Source: Termitomyces sp. T153 | Taxonomy: Eukaryota > Basidiomycota > Agaricomycetes > Agaricales > Lyophyllaceae | Reading direction: 5' to 3' | NCBI GenBank assembly: GCA_018296165.2 | Contig: JACKQL020000004.1 | Coordinates: forward strand, 372,001 to 436,000 | DNA: 64,000 nt | Part shown: positions 31,151 through 43,499 of the stretch, one piece after another | Layout: each line of letters opens with the position of its first letter | How positions within the stretch are numbered: the first letter of the stretch is position 1 | Notes under the pieces: generated by a model | Seen by the model: the letters and a program-made list of their open reading frames with translations, nothing else | Databases searched by the model: none | Told to the model about the DNA's origin: nothing | Position numbers and translations under genes: made by a program

Positions 31151-33700
31151 TTGGTTCTAGGCATAGGAGAGCTTTGATATTCAACCTATGTACGCATTAA
31201 GAAACTTGTTTTGATTCCAATCAATGAGTGTGGAACTCGCAGAAGCACGCGCTCCGATCATTTGCATTGCAAGCTCCAAATGATTATAGAGCCACCTGTC
31301 AGTGTGCCTTGGAGACAACTGTATTGCGCGCCGTCGTATCCAATCTCGTGGAGAGCGGAGGAAATGGAGTGTTTCGAGGTTGTTGTACGTAGACTAGGTG
31401 TCTGAGTCACCTCATTCCGAGTCATCCTCCATGGTACCCCTGACATCTATCAAGTATGCGAAACACGATCGTGCATCCCTCTTCGTATTGGTATCCATCC
31501 CTCTTGCTTTCATCTTCTTCTCGTCCGGCTCGGATTATCATCAGCAGTTCGCGTTGGGCCTTCCTGTGAGCTTCATTGACCCAGAGTCCTGACGCATGGT
31601 CACAGCCATATCGAACTATCTCACGTGGGGCAGTGCGTCAATGGTCCCGGCTCAATTTGGAATTGACCATGATATATTTCAGCCATGCTGTAGCAAAACG
31701 ACCTCATTTAAATCCACGCACGTATATTGTTCCAGCGCACTGACAGTAGACTGGCAGGATCTCGATCTTCATATCATCAAAAGGACCATTTGAGATTTGA
31801 TATTGGGGATCCATGTGTACTGCCAGTCCTGCTTCTCGCTGATATGACTCTATGCTTGTTGTCCATGCGGCGCTGTTTCAGACATACCCCGCAGCCTGGT
31901 GATCTTGAAGCAAACTATCAGAAGTACAGGAGGAAAAGCTTTGTCCTATCGCGCCGTGTCCTATCAGTCTCGCCGACATTAATATTTACGATGACCCTCA
32001 CGATTCCTGGATATCCGGTTGCGATTCGACGTGGAGGGGAAATATATACATTTAGTCTCCATCCTTGATCAAGATGAATATCAATCCCCATGTCAAGAGT
32101 ACTTACGAGAAGACCGTATCTTATTTTCGAACCCGCACTCGCACAAATGTGTCATTGACTGGTCAAGAAACTTCGAGTGAGATGGGGTATAAATCAGGGA
32201 TCCAGCTCATCTAACAAGATAGACCCACGTGTACCCGCCAGTGCTAGCTTTGTTTCATTTGTAGTTCGGACAATAGATGGATTGGATGAGCAGACCTTGC
32301 TTCTGCTTATTTCTAGGGCTCGATTGAATTAAGTCCACACGAAATCAACGGGTCATTATATCTCCTCCCGGCGACCCTTTGTATCATGCATAAGAGGTGT
32401 CATCTATAACACGTATTATGTATTACCAAAGTTGTGCAAATCTCAGCGCACCAGGAGTGGACGGACAGTCACAGACTTGTCAGCAGCCTTAGCCATATCA
32501 GCAGCCTTGTCCATATCATTTCAGTGTTTTCCAAATTGCGATCATCGACTCGGAATTCGCTTCCGCGGGAACACGCGCGCTACGCCTCATATTTGGTATC
32601 TACGTAGAATTGATCGAATAGACCTCCGCTCTTTTATTTATATGTACTGTTGATAGATTCTACATAGATCTGCCTGCATGTGGTAATAGAGTAGAGTCAT
32701 GTTCATGAAATGCTACGCAAGGAATCTATCTCTGCGTGTCATCAGACTTTGCCAACCCGGGTCTTCCTATTCATCTACATCCATTGGTATTGTTATACTC
32801 GGTGCTTTTACGTTCATCCTACAGAATCCTTTGGATTTCCTGCTACAAGCAGCGTAGGTTTACCCCGACAAATTCGCTCTTGTCAGATGTTGAACACCCA
32901 GTGTCTTATGCATTTGCTGTTTGGTATGTTCAGTGTCTCCTTTGGGAATTATGACTGCATTCATGAGAAAGAGAAAGGAAAACGGTTAGCGTGTGCAGCC
33001 CTACTATTTGCATCTCCTTTATTCTGCTACTGCAAAGGTATGCACGATCCTTCGCCAATATGTACCTATTTAGAAGAGATGCACTGGTGAACCGGAAGTC
33101 TTAAACATACCCAAAATGATATGGTGGCAGGTCTGCCAACCCATCAAGTTACATCTATGCCTGCACTTTCTGTCTTTCTGCACATCAGCTTATACTTCTG
33201 TATAATTATATCAAAGAGTTCTTCCGAGTGAATCAAAGCATATTTCCTATTAGATCGCACTTTCTCCATGTAACCCCACACCTTGACACGATGATCAATG
33301 TTAGAGCTCTATGTTTTCTCTGCATGACCCAAATTAACTGATCGGTTCATGAATTCCAGTCCTCCGTGGCTACTCCTCTGATCGATGACATTACTGATTA
33401 TGAAGCGGGGTATCGTCACCCAGCATCATCAGTGTTTATGGTATCATTGATCATTTTGATCTTCAATGCAACCGGCGATAGTTCCTTCCCAGCCTATGAA
33501 AATTTGCCCATAGGAGTACTACTCTTCGAGCTTCAAGTTTGAAACAACTTCATCATTGATGGATAACTGATCTTTGTCAATGATCATTGATGAATCTGTT
33601 TCATTGATATCACAGCTGTCATTTCACATAGCCTCCGAGTCAACAGGACTGATCTTTCTGTGCACAACAGAGTTTTTCTGTTGTATATGATACTAGCCCT
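31151..33700. other. Gene-poor stretch and border of the CG-normal block
   Basis: No gene is recognised. The longest plus-strand frames (31727-32068, 32710-33090) have no identifiable domain and could be chance. CG becomes rare after about 33100. A short cluster of CATTGAT-type words (ATCATTGATGGATAACTGAT, ATGATCATTGATGAATC) lies at 33440-33620. Confidence 0.5.
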
Positions 33701-35770
33701 CCTTCAGTCAGCTCAATTCTTAACTAGCATCACCAGTGGGGCTTCATATCATGACACCTGAAGAGCACTTGCTCCTGGTAGGCACACATACACAGGACTC
33801 ATTTTATGATTCTTCTTTTATGGTATGCCACCACAGATCATCTCTCTGGCTTCCTTACATAGCAAATATCATAATAGGAATCTCAATACCAATCTTCCTC
33901 TGGGTTATAATTTCTCATTTTGAGTGAGTGGATATCTCTATAACCTTATTATTGATGACACTGAAAACAGATGTAAGGTCCAAGGAACAACTTTCAAATA
34001 TTTGGGGCACCCTGATCCTTGTGTCATCAAGTTTTGCTATATCAACAATCAACAACACATTTATCCTTGTTGAAAGCATACAACTGTGCAGGTTCTTGAT
34101 GAACATAACCTCTCTGGATGAAGATATCATTGTGACACTTCCTATGAGTCCCTTTCAGTTACAATCTGATGTGAATGCACTCTGAATTCTGAGTTGATTA
34201 CTTTTTTATAGGGATATTGAATGATTGCTTCATTATATGGCATGCATGGATCCTCTTTCAGAAGTGGCATTGGGCACAATACTTGCAATTTCACTATCTT
34301 TTGTTATTTTTGGTGCTTTCTTTTGCTCTCCTACTAGCAATGAAAGTATTCAAAAATTTATCCAGTAATGACAGTCACTGACTTATCATTACAATCAACT
34401 CCTACAACATATGTAACAGCCACTTCCAATTTCCAAACTTCTGCTATCCTAGATGATATGAGCCTTGTCCTATCACTTCTTACTAATCTAGTTGCTACTG
34501 TCATTATTGGGTGGATCCTGTGGTGGAGTCACTTCTTCCAATCAACTATCAAATTCTGCTAATGGGTCATGATACAGGGGTCACTTGAAGCTCCTACAGA
34601 AGAACCTGGATTGCAGGCAACAGTAGCAATTTCAACTGTCCATGCATACTGGCTCTCCTTGTGGACTCAGGAGCCATATACTGTTTTATTCAGGTGTGCT
34701 CTTACTTGATAGCTTGTAGATGTATCTACACATTTGCTGGTAGTGAAGCAGACCCAATGACTATATGGTTTAGTTACTTGGTTCTTGATTAAATTTATCA
34801 ATCCACATCAGTGAGTGCTTTTCTAGGCTTTGACATTGACTGTTCTGAGATTCTTCAGATTGTCTACCCAGCCTAGACAGTCTTCCTCATACATGGACCA
34901 CTTTCAGTTGCTGGGGTACATGAAACTGTCATATTACTCCAGTCACAGGGCAGTGGCCACCAGCTCTGAGATCTACATTCTGCAATAAATTGAGGTTATT
35001 TGTATGGTCAGATCTTGTGCACTGTAGTGCACCCAGATCAGAAGAACTGGGTAGGTTGGATAGACCTAACTAAAAATTTGCATATAATGTGAGTGTATCT
35101 AAGATGACCAAGTATGCACTGTTCAAGTTGAACAGTGAATACATGCTGTCAATAATAAGGGAGATCTGGTCAAACTCTATGATTTCTAGAGGAATCAAGC
35201 AATTCACCTGCCAAGCTCTTGAGAATTTGGCTACAGCACACAATGCAATTATTGAGGTGCATATTTTTCAGATGTGCACTATTAACTTGCATAGTTGACT
35301 GGACCCAGAGTTGGAGAAAAGTGCACTAATGTACCTTTCAACCAAGAACTTCAACCTCCCAAGAAGCAGAGCTAGGAAGCTCTGCCCACAATGGGTTGGG
35401 CCATATGAAATCTTGGAGGCCTACAATGAGACCTCCAACTATGTAGGAACATAGAATACATTTCAAGTTCCATGTGTTGCTGTTGCAACTATATAAAGCC
35501 AGCAGCAATGTGCTGTTTCTGAATAGGGCAACACCAGAGTCATATGACTTTGGTGTGCCAGATAGTCAGAAATGGTTTGTTGATGACCTGATAGTTTATT
35601 AATGGGTAGGAACAAACCTTGAATTTGAGGTTTGATGGAGTCTGGAGAACACTACTTGGGAGTCCCTAGCTATGTGCAAGAACCTTGAGGCCTTTGACTG
35701 CTATCTGAAGCTGCAGGATGTACAACACTCTGTGCAGCTAGCTGGAAGAACAAAGTCAAGTTGACTTAGT
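33701..35770 (+). pseudogene. Gypsy-3 remnant: protease, integrase end and chromodomain
   Basis: A protease active site, LALLVDSGAIYCFIQ, lies near 34645-34690 with D-S-G intact. RT is missing. From about 35010 the integrase tail is recognisable: VHPDQKNWVGWIDLT, SKMTKYALFKLNSEYM, ISRGIKQFTCQALENLATAH, then LSTKNFNLPRSRARKLCPQW followed by VGPYEILEAYNETSNY (35330-35450), the SH3-like end. A chromodomain-type stretch follows (FVDDLIVY, NLEFEV, WSLENTTWESLAMCKNLEAF) to about 35760. Several TAA/TAG stops break it. The first part (33701-34600) gives no clear domain and is presumed gag or leader. Confidence 0.82.
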
Positions 35771-35989
35771 CTAGAAGCTGGAGAAGCTGCCATGCTGGCA
35801 GCTATTAAATATTATGTCAGCCAATTTTTTGGCTGGCTGCAGAGTCAACTACTCCTTGTCTTCCACTACTGCATTGGTGATGTGCCAACACTGTATACAA
35901 AGACACCTTGCCCAATAAGCAAGAAAGAGAAGAAGCTGAGCAAGGCAGATGCAAGTTTGCTAGGTTATTGAGGGAGAGGAGTACTGAGA

Positions 35990-38945
35990 GTTAGTGCATC
36001 CCCAGGTTTTGGTTATTTTGCCACACTAGCAGAAGGATTGGTGCCTGGTACATAGTACCCCCAACAATGAAAAGAGCAGCCCTACAGGACATAAGGCCCA
36101 TGGAAGTAGGACCCACAGTGGTGCCAGGAGATGTGGCCTTGCCCAGCTATACCATGGCAATGCAGCAGGTGCCAATGTGGAAATGCAATGTGGCCCTGCA
36201 GCATAGTGGAATGGAAAAAGGATGTGGGGGACATAATGCTCTTCCACCAATGAACTTTGGATACCTTGTAGCCCCACTGCCTATGTAGTTCCAGGAATTC
36301 CAACAATATGTGGTGCCACAGTATGCTGTAGCCCCATTGCCAGTGGCTGAACCCAGCCATACAATGAGCACAGCAGGTCAACAACCTGCCATGATGTTAT
36401 CACAAGTAGAGATATTGGTCTCTGCACCATCAACTTCAGAAGCTATAGAGGTGGACAATGATGGTCCAGAGTCTATTATGACTCTGATGCAGTTGTTGGG
36501 TCCTTCTTAGCAGTAGTATCTGCTATTGCCTACTGTGGTGTGTTCATCAGATGCATCATCATCAGCATCAAGTGTGTTGGAGCATTCAATGGCTGCCTCA
36601 ACTAGCAAAGGAGAGAGGAAGGCAACAGCTTTGTTGCCATCTATACTGGCACAGGAAGGTAGTACCTCTTTATTGACCACCTGGAAGATGGTTGAGCAAT
36701 GCTTCTCTATCAAGAAGAAGGGTAAAGGCAAAGCAAAGGAGCCTGAGCCCTCCACTACTATGGATGAGCAACTCACTCACCTCCTTCAGTGTTTGCATGA
36801 AGCCAGAGTACAAGAGAACATTGGAGCTGATGTCCTCAAGAACCTAGTAATGCTATTAGCACTATTTCAAGATTTGAATGAACTTGATGTCATTTGGAGT
36901 CAGAGAGATGAGGCCCAATTGGACCTCTTCAGATTCTGATGATCAAGTTTCTGCTAGCAATAACCAGCTGATGGATAAGCACCTGAACTTTAGGGTGCCC
37001 TAGTCTACACCTAGGCTGTTAAAGCCAGTGCCTGTAAAGACTTGCTCTGCAAAAGCCAGCCACAGTGCCAGTAGTAGCAGATGACTCTGTGGTTGTTGCC
37101 ACTCCAATGGCCTTTCCTGGGAATGTGCTGCAGGGTTCAGAGGTGGAAATGATTGAGGTCCTCAAATCAAGGAGCTATGTAATCTCAGCTGCCCTGTTTC
37201 ATAAGTTCATTTCAACAGATCCTTGTGATGAAGAGTTTTTTGCTACTCAAGTCCAGGCTTCTTGAGTTACAGCTAGTGCTGTGGCTGCATTGGACTTGGG
37301 GAGCAATGACAATGACAATGTTGCAACATCCAAGCAACACATCTTGGATAGTGACTCAAATGACAATGCTGCTGGATGTTGTTGAATGAAGACACACAAC
37401 ACTCATGCTAAATGGCTGTTAGCTATTGATGCTGAGAGGTCCAAGATGGACCTCAAGTATTTGAATGATACAGTGCCCAGCCACCTTCCAGATGGCTGGG
37501 AAATGACATTGGTGTGAGAGTGCTTTGAGCACCAGAATGAATTTTGGGGTATCTTGCACCCTAATTTCTATTGATTGCCAATGACCAATGCAGTCTTTGT
37601 TGGTGATCAGGCAGTCTTTGCCTGCTCAACTGAGATGGCAGAGTTATCCTATATATGCCTATGATATGAGATACTGTATAAATAGGCTCCTTGAGAGATG
37701 CCCATCACCTCAGAACAGCTATGGCTGATTCTGAGGATCATCCATGAGCAACAGCCTCACATCACTATGAGGGAGCAGATACATGCTGCTCTCCTCCAGG
37801 AGTTCCATCAGATCTCCTTCTTCACATCTCCAGACTGGAGGAGTTGCACCATGCAACATATCATGGAGCTGACCCTTGAAGAGTTGGAAACTTCTCTTTC
37901 AAAAGGGGACTGTTATTGGCAATTGGTTCCCTTGCCATCATGTTTGTTGGCCATACTTTTCTGTACAGACAACAACACCCAGAAGCAGGACTTAATAAAT
38001 TCCCAATCAGCTAGCTCTTTGACATCAATGCATGGTTGCAATACATCTTGCATCATGGCCACCCAGGTTCTCAGAACCTGTACTCAGGCATGGCCATCAG
38101 TGCTTCATTATGCATAAATTGACAATTGGTCTTTGGTTATGTACTAAGTAGAGCATTGGCTCCAACCACTCTGCATGCATAAACAGCTTATATGCAGCTG
38201 TTTGCTATGGTGGCAGCTTTGCCTTGTCTCTATTGGGATGCAGTTGACAACTACTATGCTCATATAGGGGAGTTCACTCCATTTACTTCCTACATCTTCA
38301 CTCTGCATAGGCTGCAAGAGCTGCTTATGCAAATTCATAACCTCAGCAAAATGGAGGTGATACATCACCTCACAAACTGCATGCCTCCTGCATGGGTGAA
38401 TCATGTGTATACCTATGGTATATGCTTCCTGGATCTTACTAGTCAGGGAGTGCTTTGCATTGTGAACCTGTTTATATGAGTTAACAATGAACACTATTGT
38501 CAATTCCAGTCCATAGGCATACCCCCTCCTCTGGTGGGGTACAATGGGTGGTATGCATCCACTGCTGATGACTGGGAGCACTTTCAAGTGCTCCTGAAAA
38601 TCCATGAGAGCCTTGGTCAATTCCCACTATGTGTAGCTAAATAACTGCACTATGAGGTATCAGCCATCTTCACTCACCTCCTGCAATGCCCTGTGGAGGT
38701 GGTGAACACCACCTTGGCAGAAGTGGAGGAGCCATCTTCCATGGCCCCTCTTTCAAGTGCAGCTCTGACTGAGGTGGGGCCCTTGTTGGCAGTAGTAGAA
38801 GCTGCTCCTGATGCATCTGCAAGCTGCATTGTGTCCTTCCAGGATGCACTAGCTGAGAAGTCCATGGAATTGGACTGTGCTGATGAGTCTCTGACAGCTA
38901 CCAATGCCAGTCCAGCAACAACACTAGTCATTCCTAGTCCTTTAG
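35990..38945 (+). pseudogene. Gene U: decayed gene of unknown function, 5' portion
   Basis: I do not recognise this gene. One frame runs from about 36067 to 36939 through internal TAG codons: a Met/Pro/Gln-rich part, then Ser-rich ASSSASSVLEHSMAAS, a basic KKKGKGKAKEPEP stretch and a helical end LTHLLQCLHEARVQENIGAD. A second frame continues at 37065-38117 (VLKSRSYVISAALFHKFIST, KWLLAIDAERSKMDLKYLND) and a third at 38192-38945 (VDNYYAHIGEFTPFTSYIFT, LKIHESLGQFPLC). The frame changes may be introns or decay. LTR-C1 splits it at 38945 and it ends beyond. A related C-terminus lies at 53650-53785. It directly follows the Gypsy-3 chromodomain, so it could be an extra ORF of that element. Confidence 0.5.
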
Positions 38946-39501
38946 TGCAAGGGTGACCTCTGGAGGCTGTGGCTCAGTCACACAACTGGCAGAGGGAGAT
39001 CCAAAGTTTATTCAGTATCTACAAGAAGTTCTAGAGTTCTAGCTACTCACCTGGCAGAGGGAGATCCGAAGAGAACAAGTCTAAGGATCCCCAATGCCAG
39101 TGTTTGGAAAATTTACTCTAGAGCTTCTGAAAACAACACCCAACAACAACCAAATCCAGAGTCTGATCAAAAGTGGAAATCCATTGTAAATGGCCTCAAT
39201 CTCCGGACTCTCTGCACGCAACTACATACCAATATGGCCAAGAGATAGCCCTTGGTCAGAAGTACCTGTGGTCCAAAGATGGGAGGCCTAAAATGAGTGG
39301 TAGGCCCGTAATACATGAAACAATCCAGGGGTCTGGTAAGAGGCCATGTGGAAGGAGCAACACTTGTTGGAATTACGGACAGAGAACCAGTGCAGCCTGA
39401 TGGTTAAAACTGGGGCAAGCAGATAGGGAAGTGAAAGGAGAATAAAGGAAAACCATAAGGAGGGAGAACAGAGCAAAGGGGGACTGGGACATCCCCTGAC
39501 A
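38946..39501 (-). repeat. LTR-C1: solo LTR related to the Gypsy-2 LTR
   Basis: On the minus strand it begins TGTCAGGGGATGTCCC (39501) and ends ...GAGGTCACCCTTGCA (38946), 556 bp. TTTAG flanks it at 38941-38945 and 39502-39506. Removing it joins IPSPL to EAIVVTNITTPIVPEAG in gene U. The ends match the Gypsy-2 LTRs (TGTCAGGGGA...CCCTTACA) but the middle differs. LTR-C2 (60668-61108, plus strand) is its close relative. Confidence 0.9.
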
Positions 39502-39506
39502 TTTAG

Positions 39507-39661
39507 AGGCAATTGTAGTGACTAATATCACCACCCCCATTGTTCCTGAAGCTGGAGCTAGTGACCCTAGTGATACAGCACTGTATTGGAGCACTGGGCA
39601 GACATCATGAGCAGTGAAGAAGTGTCATCTTTGCAGATGAACAAATAAGCAGGTTGAACTA
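39507..39661 (+). pseudogene. Gene U, C-terminal part
   Basis: It continues gene U after the solo LTR: ITTPIVPEAGASDPSDTA, then after a one-base frame change EHWADIMSSEEVSSLQMNK and a stop. The near-identical end SEHWADIVSNKEALSLQIDK occurs at 53678-53780. The shared C-terminal motif shows that two copies of a real coding sequence existed. It is followed by the mariner element at the TA of 39660-39661. Confidence 0.6.
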
Positions 39662-41050
39662 CAGTGGCTCAAAAAACTGTCTCAATGTTTTATACTTTTT
39701 GAAAGATGACATTGGCATGAAGGATTGGAAGTATTTAAAATTCTGGTTAAATCATGTAAAATACTATGATATCATAGCTACAGATTGCATTTTAGTTTAT
39801 GTAATTTAAATCAACACTGATGGAGTAATAGCTATTCTCAAATATTCACTCATTGGGATAGTTTTTTGAGCATCTTCAACTTTGCAGGTTTATCCCTATT
39901 TTAGTCAGAAATAAAAAGTAAGATACATGGGGAAATATTAACAAAGTCATGTGATCATAATTGGTTATATTTGGGAGTAGTTCAAGTTGGTTGAACTACA
40001 CTCTTGACCTTCAACCACTATTATAAAAGCTACTTCTCCTGCACAATGCTCTACTATTGCTTCTCTCCTTGCTCAAGGGTATTCTCTGCATTGGATTGGG
40101 GCTAAAACTGGTCTAGGGAAGTCTACTATTGGGAGGATTGGTAGAGAGTCGGAGGTGGACAAGGAAAACCATCCTAGAGGCCATCCAACTAAGCTTACTC
40201 CATGTGTTAAACAGGCTATTGTTTGACAAATCTCAACTGGGAGACTTAATATAGCTGTTCAGGCCACTAATTTTATCAACAACATCATTTTCAACCCTGT
40301 CTCTTGTCAGACTGTATGGAATGTGCTGAAGGAGGAGGGGTATTGATTTACTACAAAGAAGAAAGTTCCCATGCTCAAAGCTAAACATTAGCAACTACAA
40401 CTTAAATGGGCTCAAGAGCATCAGAACTGGACTGTAAAGGACTGGAAAAGAGTGTTGTAAACAGAGGAGACAAAGATTAACAGGATTGGGCCAGATGGAA
40501 AGCAGTATGTGTGGAAGCTATGAAGAGAAGCCATTTCAGACTGAACCACTACATCTACTATGAAACATGGAGAAGAGAATAATCTCATGATATGGGGCTG
40601 TATAGGTTGGAATGGGGTAGGAAGCTGGTAGAGGTGGTGGGGATCATGAATGCAGAGCAGTGCTGTGAAAACTTGAATGACAGAACAAAGGAGAGCTTTG
40701 AAAAGTTGGAGATGGAAGAGGGTGCCTGCTACTTTCAACAGGACAGTGACCCCAAACACAACTCCAAGAGGGCTAAAAAGTGGTTTGAAGACAACAACTT
40801 TGATGTCCTCTGGTGGCCAGTCCAATCCCCTGATCTTAACCCTATTGAACATCTCTGGAAGTACCTCAAGGAGCAGCTTAGGCAGTATAAAACACCTCCT
40901 CATGGTGTGCATGAATTGCAGGAGAGGATTGCAAAGGAGTGGGATGGAATATCAGCAGAGATATGCCAAAGACTGATAGAAAGAATGCCTAGAAGGACTC
41001 AAGCAGTTATCAAGGCAAATGGAGGATATACAAAGTACTAATACCAAAAT
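39662..41050 (+). mobile_element. Tc1/mariner DNA transposon, right end missing
   Basis: The left end is CAGTGGCTCAAAAAACTGTC directly after a TA, the classic Tc1/mariner arrangement. About 380 bp of AT-rich leader precedes the transposase. No matching inverted terminal repeat (…GCCACTG-TA) was found on the right. Gypsy-4 RT sequence starts only about 10-15 bases after the transposase stop, so the right end was lost in a rearrangement. Confidence 0.82.
40045..41041 (+). pseudogene. Tc1/mariner transposase (DDE), broken by stops
   Basis: The N-terminal helix-turn-helix part reads IASLLAQGYSLHWIGAKTGL and GKSTIGRIGRES. After stops near 40225, 40345 and 40388 comes the catalytic domain. The first acidic position reads TEETKINRIGPDGKQYVWKL where S-D-E is usual. 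QQDSDPKHNSKRAKKWFEDN holds the second Asp and SPDLNPIEHLWKYLKEQLRQ the third acidic residue (DD34E spacing). The last 149 codons (40592-41041) are open and end MPRRTQAVIKANGGYTKY, the usual end of this fungal family. The D to E change and at least five stops make it inactive. Confidence 0.9.
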
Positions 41051-42652
41051 TAGAGAAAATGTTGCTAGCACATTAAAGTTACCAATCTGCATGATGTTAC
41101 TGCAATATGTACCAATAATGGTCATAAATGTGGTTTTGGGTATGTCCAACATATATATCCTTACCTGCTCATAAGCATCTGTAAAGTCAATTTTTGACCT
41201 CACAGATGCATGAGCTGCATCTTCCCTAATAACCTCTTGATTGGGTAAAGGTGTCATGTCCTTAACTGTATTATCATTGTGTTGGTGTGTATCTAGTGCC
41301 ATCCATAATGAACCATCTTTTTTAGGGATGCACAACAGCAGTGCAGCCTGATCAGTTGCACACAGATCTCACCACTTTGCCTGCACATAGCAGTGTATTT
41401 CCTCTTGCAGTTGCTGCTGAAGTGACTTTGGGCACCTCAGCATAAAGTACAAGTAATGTTTGGCTTCATCTATCAGATCTATCCCATGGTTGAACTCACA
41501 CTATAGAGGAAGTTCCTTCTTCATACTATTGACAATATCTTAAAACTCATCATACACTGCTGTCAAAGGTGTGGAATATTGCCTTCAGTCAGCTTGGAAG
41601 GCCAAGTCTTCCCCTTATTTGCTCTAAGCCAAGGACACCACTTGCCTTTGGCTAAACTTTGAAGGTAGCACTGCTCTTGCATACTTATCCCACAATGCCA
41701 GTAGACAAATTTCCAATTATCTAAAATGTTTAACTGTTTAGGATGACACTATTTAGGGTGACCTTGTATTACACATGTTGTTTCACTCCACAAGTATTCA
41801 AACCTGCTAGGCTTGAATCTTTTGTTTTTCATAGCCATTCTATATATTTCAGCAGCAGGAGATGAGTGTTTTACCTCTTCTTGCCTTGTCAGATCTGCAA
41901 TAACCTAATTACATTCTGGTGACATATGTGGATTATACATCCATTTGAGGGTCAGCTTTGGGATATGTCTATCCCAAATCCTTCATTCTCTCCTCTTGAA
42001 AGGATCACTCCAATCCTTCTCACCCAACTGCAGTGTTTCCTCCACTCTTGGAGGTACTTGTGCAACCATTTTTGATATCTTGGAGGGCTGTACTATCCTC
42101 TTCTTCTCTTGAAGAGTACTTTGATACTCTTCCTCCAGAACTAGCAGGGACAAAGTAGTTGCCAGGCAGACTATTTATTACCAAAACTCCATCCACATAC
42201 TCTGCCTCTTCCACAGTGGCCTGCCTCAGTCCACCAAAGAGTCAGGGCCACTTGTCATGCTACTTCTCCACTGTACAGAAGTGTTATGCACATCCATCCA
42301 TGTTCTCCTGCTCCAATTTATGAGCTGGAGTAGTCACTCCCTCAATGACCACCTAGTCATTCTGTAAGTCCAGGAAAAGATTATGTGCTCTTATGAATTG
42401 CATCCCTATAATCATGTCATAGTGACCAAAGTTAGTAATGTATACATAGACATTGCAATACTCACCAGAGACCATCATAGTTATCCTGGCTCTGTAGTTC
42501 ACTATGGAATGACTTCCAATTGTTCCTAGCTACAGAGTGATTGGTGTGGCCAATGGAGCCACATGTATCCCAGCTACATGGACAAACAATTGCATGAGTT
42601 TAGAAGTTGTACTCAGCAAATCCCAAAATGTCCATGCCTTATTGTAAGGGCA
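41050..42652 (-). pseudogene. Gypsy-4 (minus): protease and RT, downstream of the Gypsy-2b insertion
   Basis: Reading downward from 42652: FWDLLSTTSKLMQLFVHVAG, a protease-like strand-loop in which the active-site Asp is lost, then NFGHYDMIIGMQFIRAHNLF, the 'DMILG' protease end. After a linker the RT reads CIPKKDGSLWMALDTHQHND, then SKIDFTDAYEQVRIYMLDIP with the first catalytic Asp, and TIIGTYCSNIMQIGNFNVLA (41335-41060). It ends at the mariner junction, so the YxDD box, RNase H and integrase are missing. It joins in frame to the gag half at 47948 when Gypsy-2b is removed. Confidence 0.85.
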
Positions 42653-42992
42653 ACTTCCAGGGTGGCAGATTGGAGTCATGCAGCTAGCAGAGGGGAATCT
42701 AAAGTATATTAGCAGAGTAGATGACAATACAAATCAGTAACTAATCACCTAGCAGAGGGGAATCTGAAGAGAACAAGTCTAAGGATCCCTGCTGCTCAGC
42801 ACAGCACATTAGCAGGTGGCAGAGGCATGGGAACTACTGTACAGGTGACTGGAGTTACTCCTAACCCTAGAGCAATGGTTGCTGAGGTAATACAGAGAAC
42901 TCTGTGGTCCTAGAAAGAGCCATGGAGGTGTTGAACAAGCTGCAGAGGTGCTGGAATTAGTCATGGAGGTTGGAAATGAAGGTTCCCTGACA
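42653..42992 (-). repeat. 3' LTR of Gypsy-2b
   Basis: 340 bp, minus strand, TGTCAGGGAACC...TTGCCCTTACA. It is shorter than the 5' LTR because about 20 bases around GTTCTCTGGAGATCTCTG are missing. The target duplication CTTAT precedes it on the plus strand. Confidence 0.9.
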
Positions 42993-43079
42993 TCACCCCC
43001 CCTCTAGCATGCATCTCAGTGCGTGGGGTATAAGAAGTCCCTGATTGCTCAGTCTGCCAGCAAAATATGGTAGATTCCT

Positions 43080-43300
43080 CATATGGTATGTGGGGCATCT
43101 GGATGTCTCCGGTGGAACTCCTTGACAAGTCTGGAGGCATGTACATTCTCCTGTGGCTCCCAGGAAATACCCTCAATTCCATAGCCTTTCCACTTCACCT
43201 TGTACTGTAGTCATCTCCAGAATAAATGGCTGTCCAGGATTTCTTCCACTTCATACTCTTTGTTGTTGTTGACCACCATGGGAGGTAGCAGGGGTGGTGG
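43080..43300 (-). pseudogene. Gypsy-2b chromodomain
   Basis: On the minus strand the reading EVEEILDSHLFW is followed by LQYKVKWKGYGIEGISWEPQ, ENVHASRLVKEFHRRHPDAP, a complete-looking chromodomain with its aromatic positions. In chromoviral Gypsy elements this C-terminal integrase module targets insertion to heterochromatin. One stop lies between the two halves. It fits the dense nesting of this block. Confidence 0.85.
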
Positions 43301-43499
43301 ATGTCACCCTGGGATAGGATCTTTAGGAGCTGGGGTTAGTTTGACCATATTGAACACTGGATGAAGCTAGCACATCCCTGTGGGGAGTCAGAGTCAATAG
43401 GCCAGGGGTCCCACCTGTTGTTCCACTGTGAATGGCTCTAATTGGTGGTGTGACAGCTTTTTTGAGGGTTGGGTGGTCATAATGTCAGAGGCATCCAGG

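Noticed and set aside
31727..33090. Frames of 113 and 126 codons in the right part of the host island
   Set aside because: No recognisable domain, no compositional sign of coding and no supporting neighbours; length is within chance for this region.
36082..36384. Minus-strand Trp/His-rich frame opposite gene U
   Set aside because: Shadow of the plus-strand gene U frame, which continues coherently over several hundred codons.
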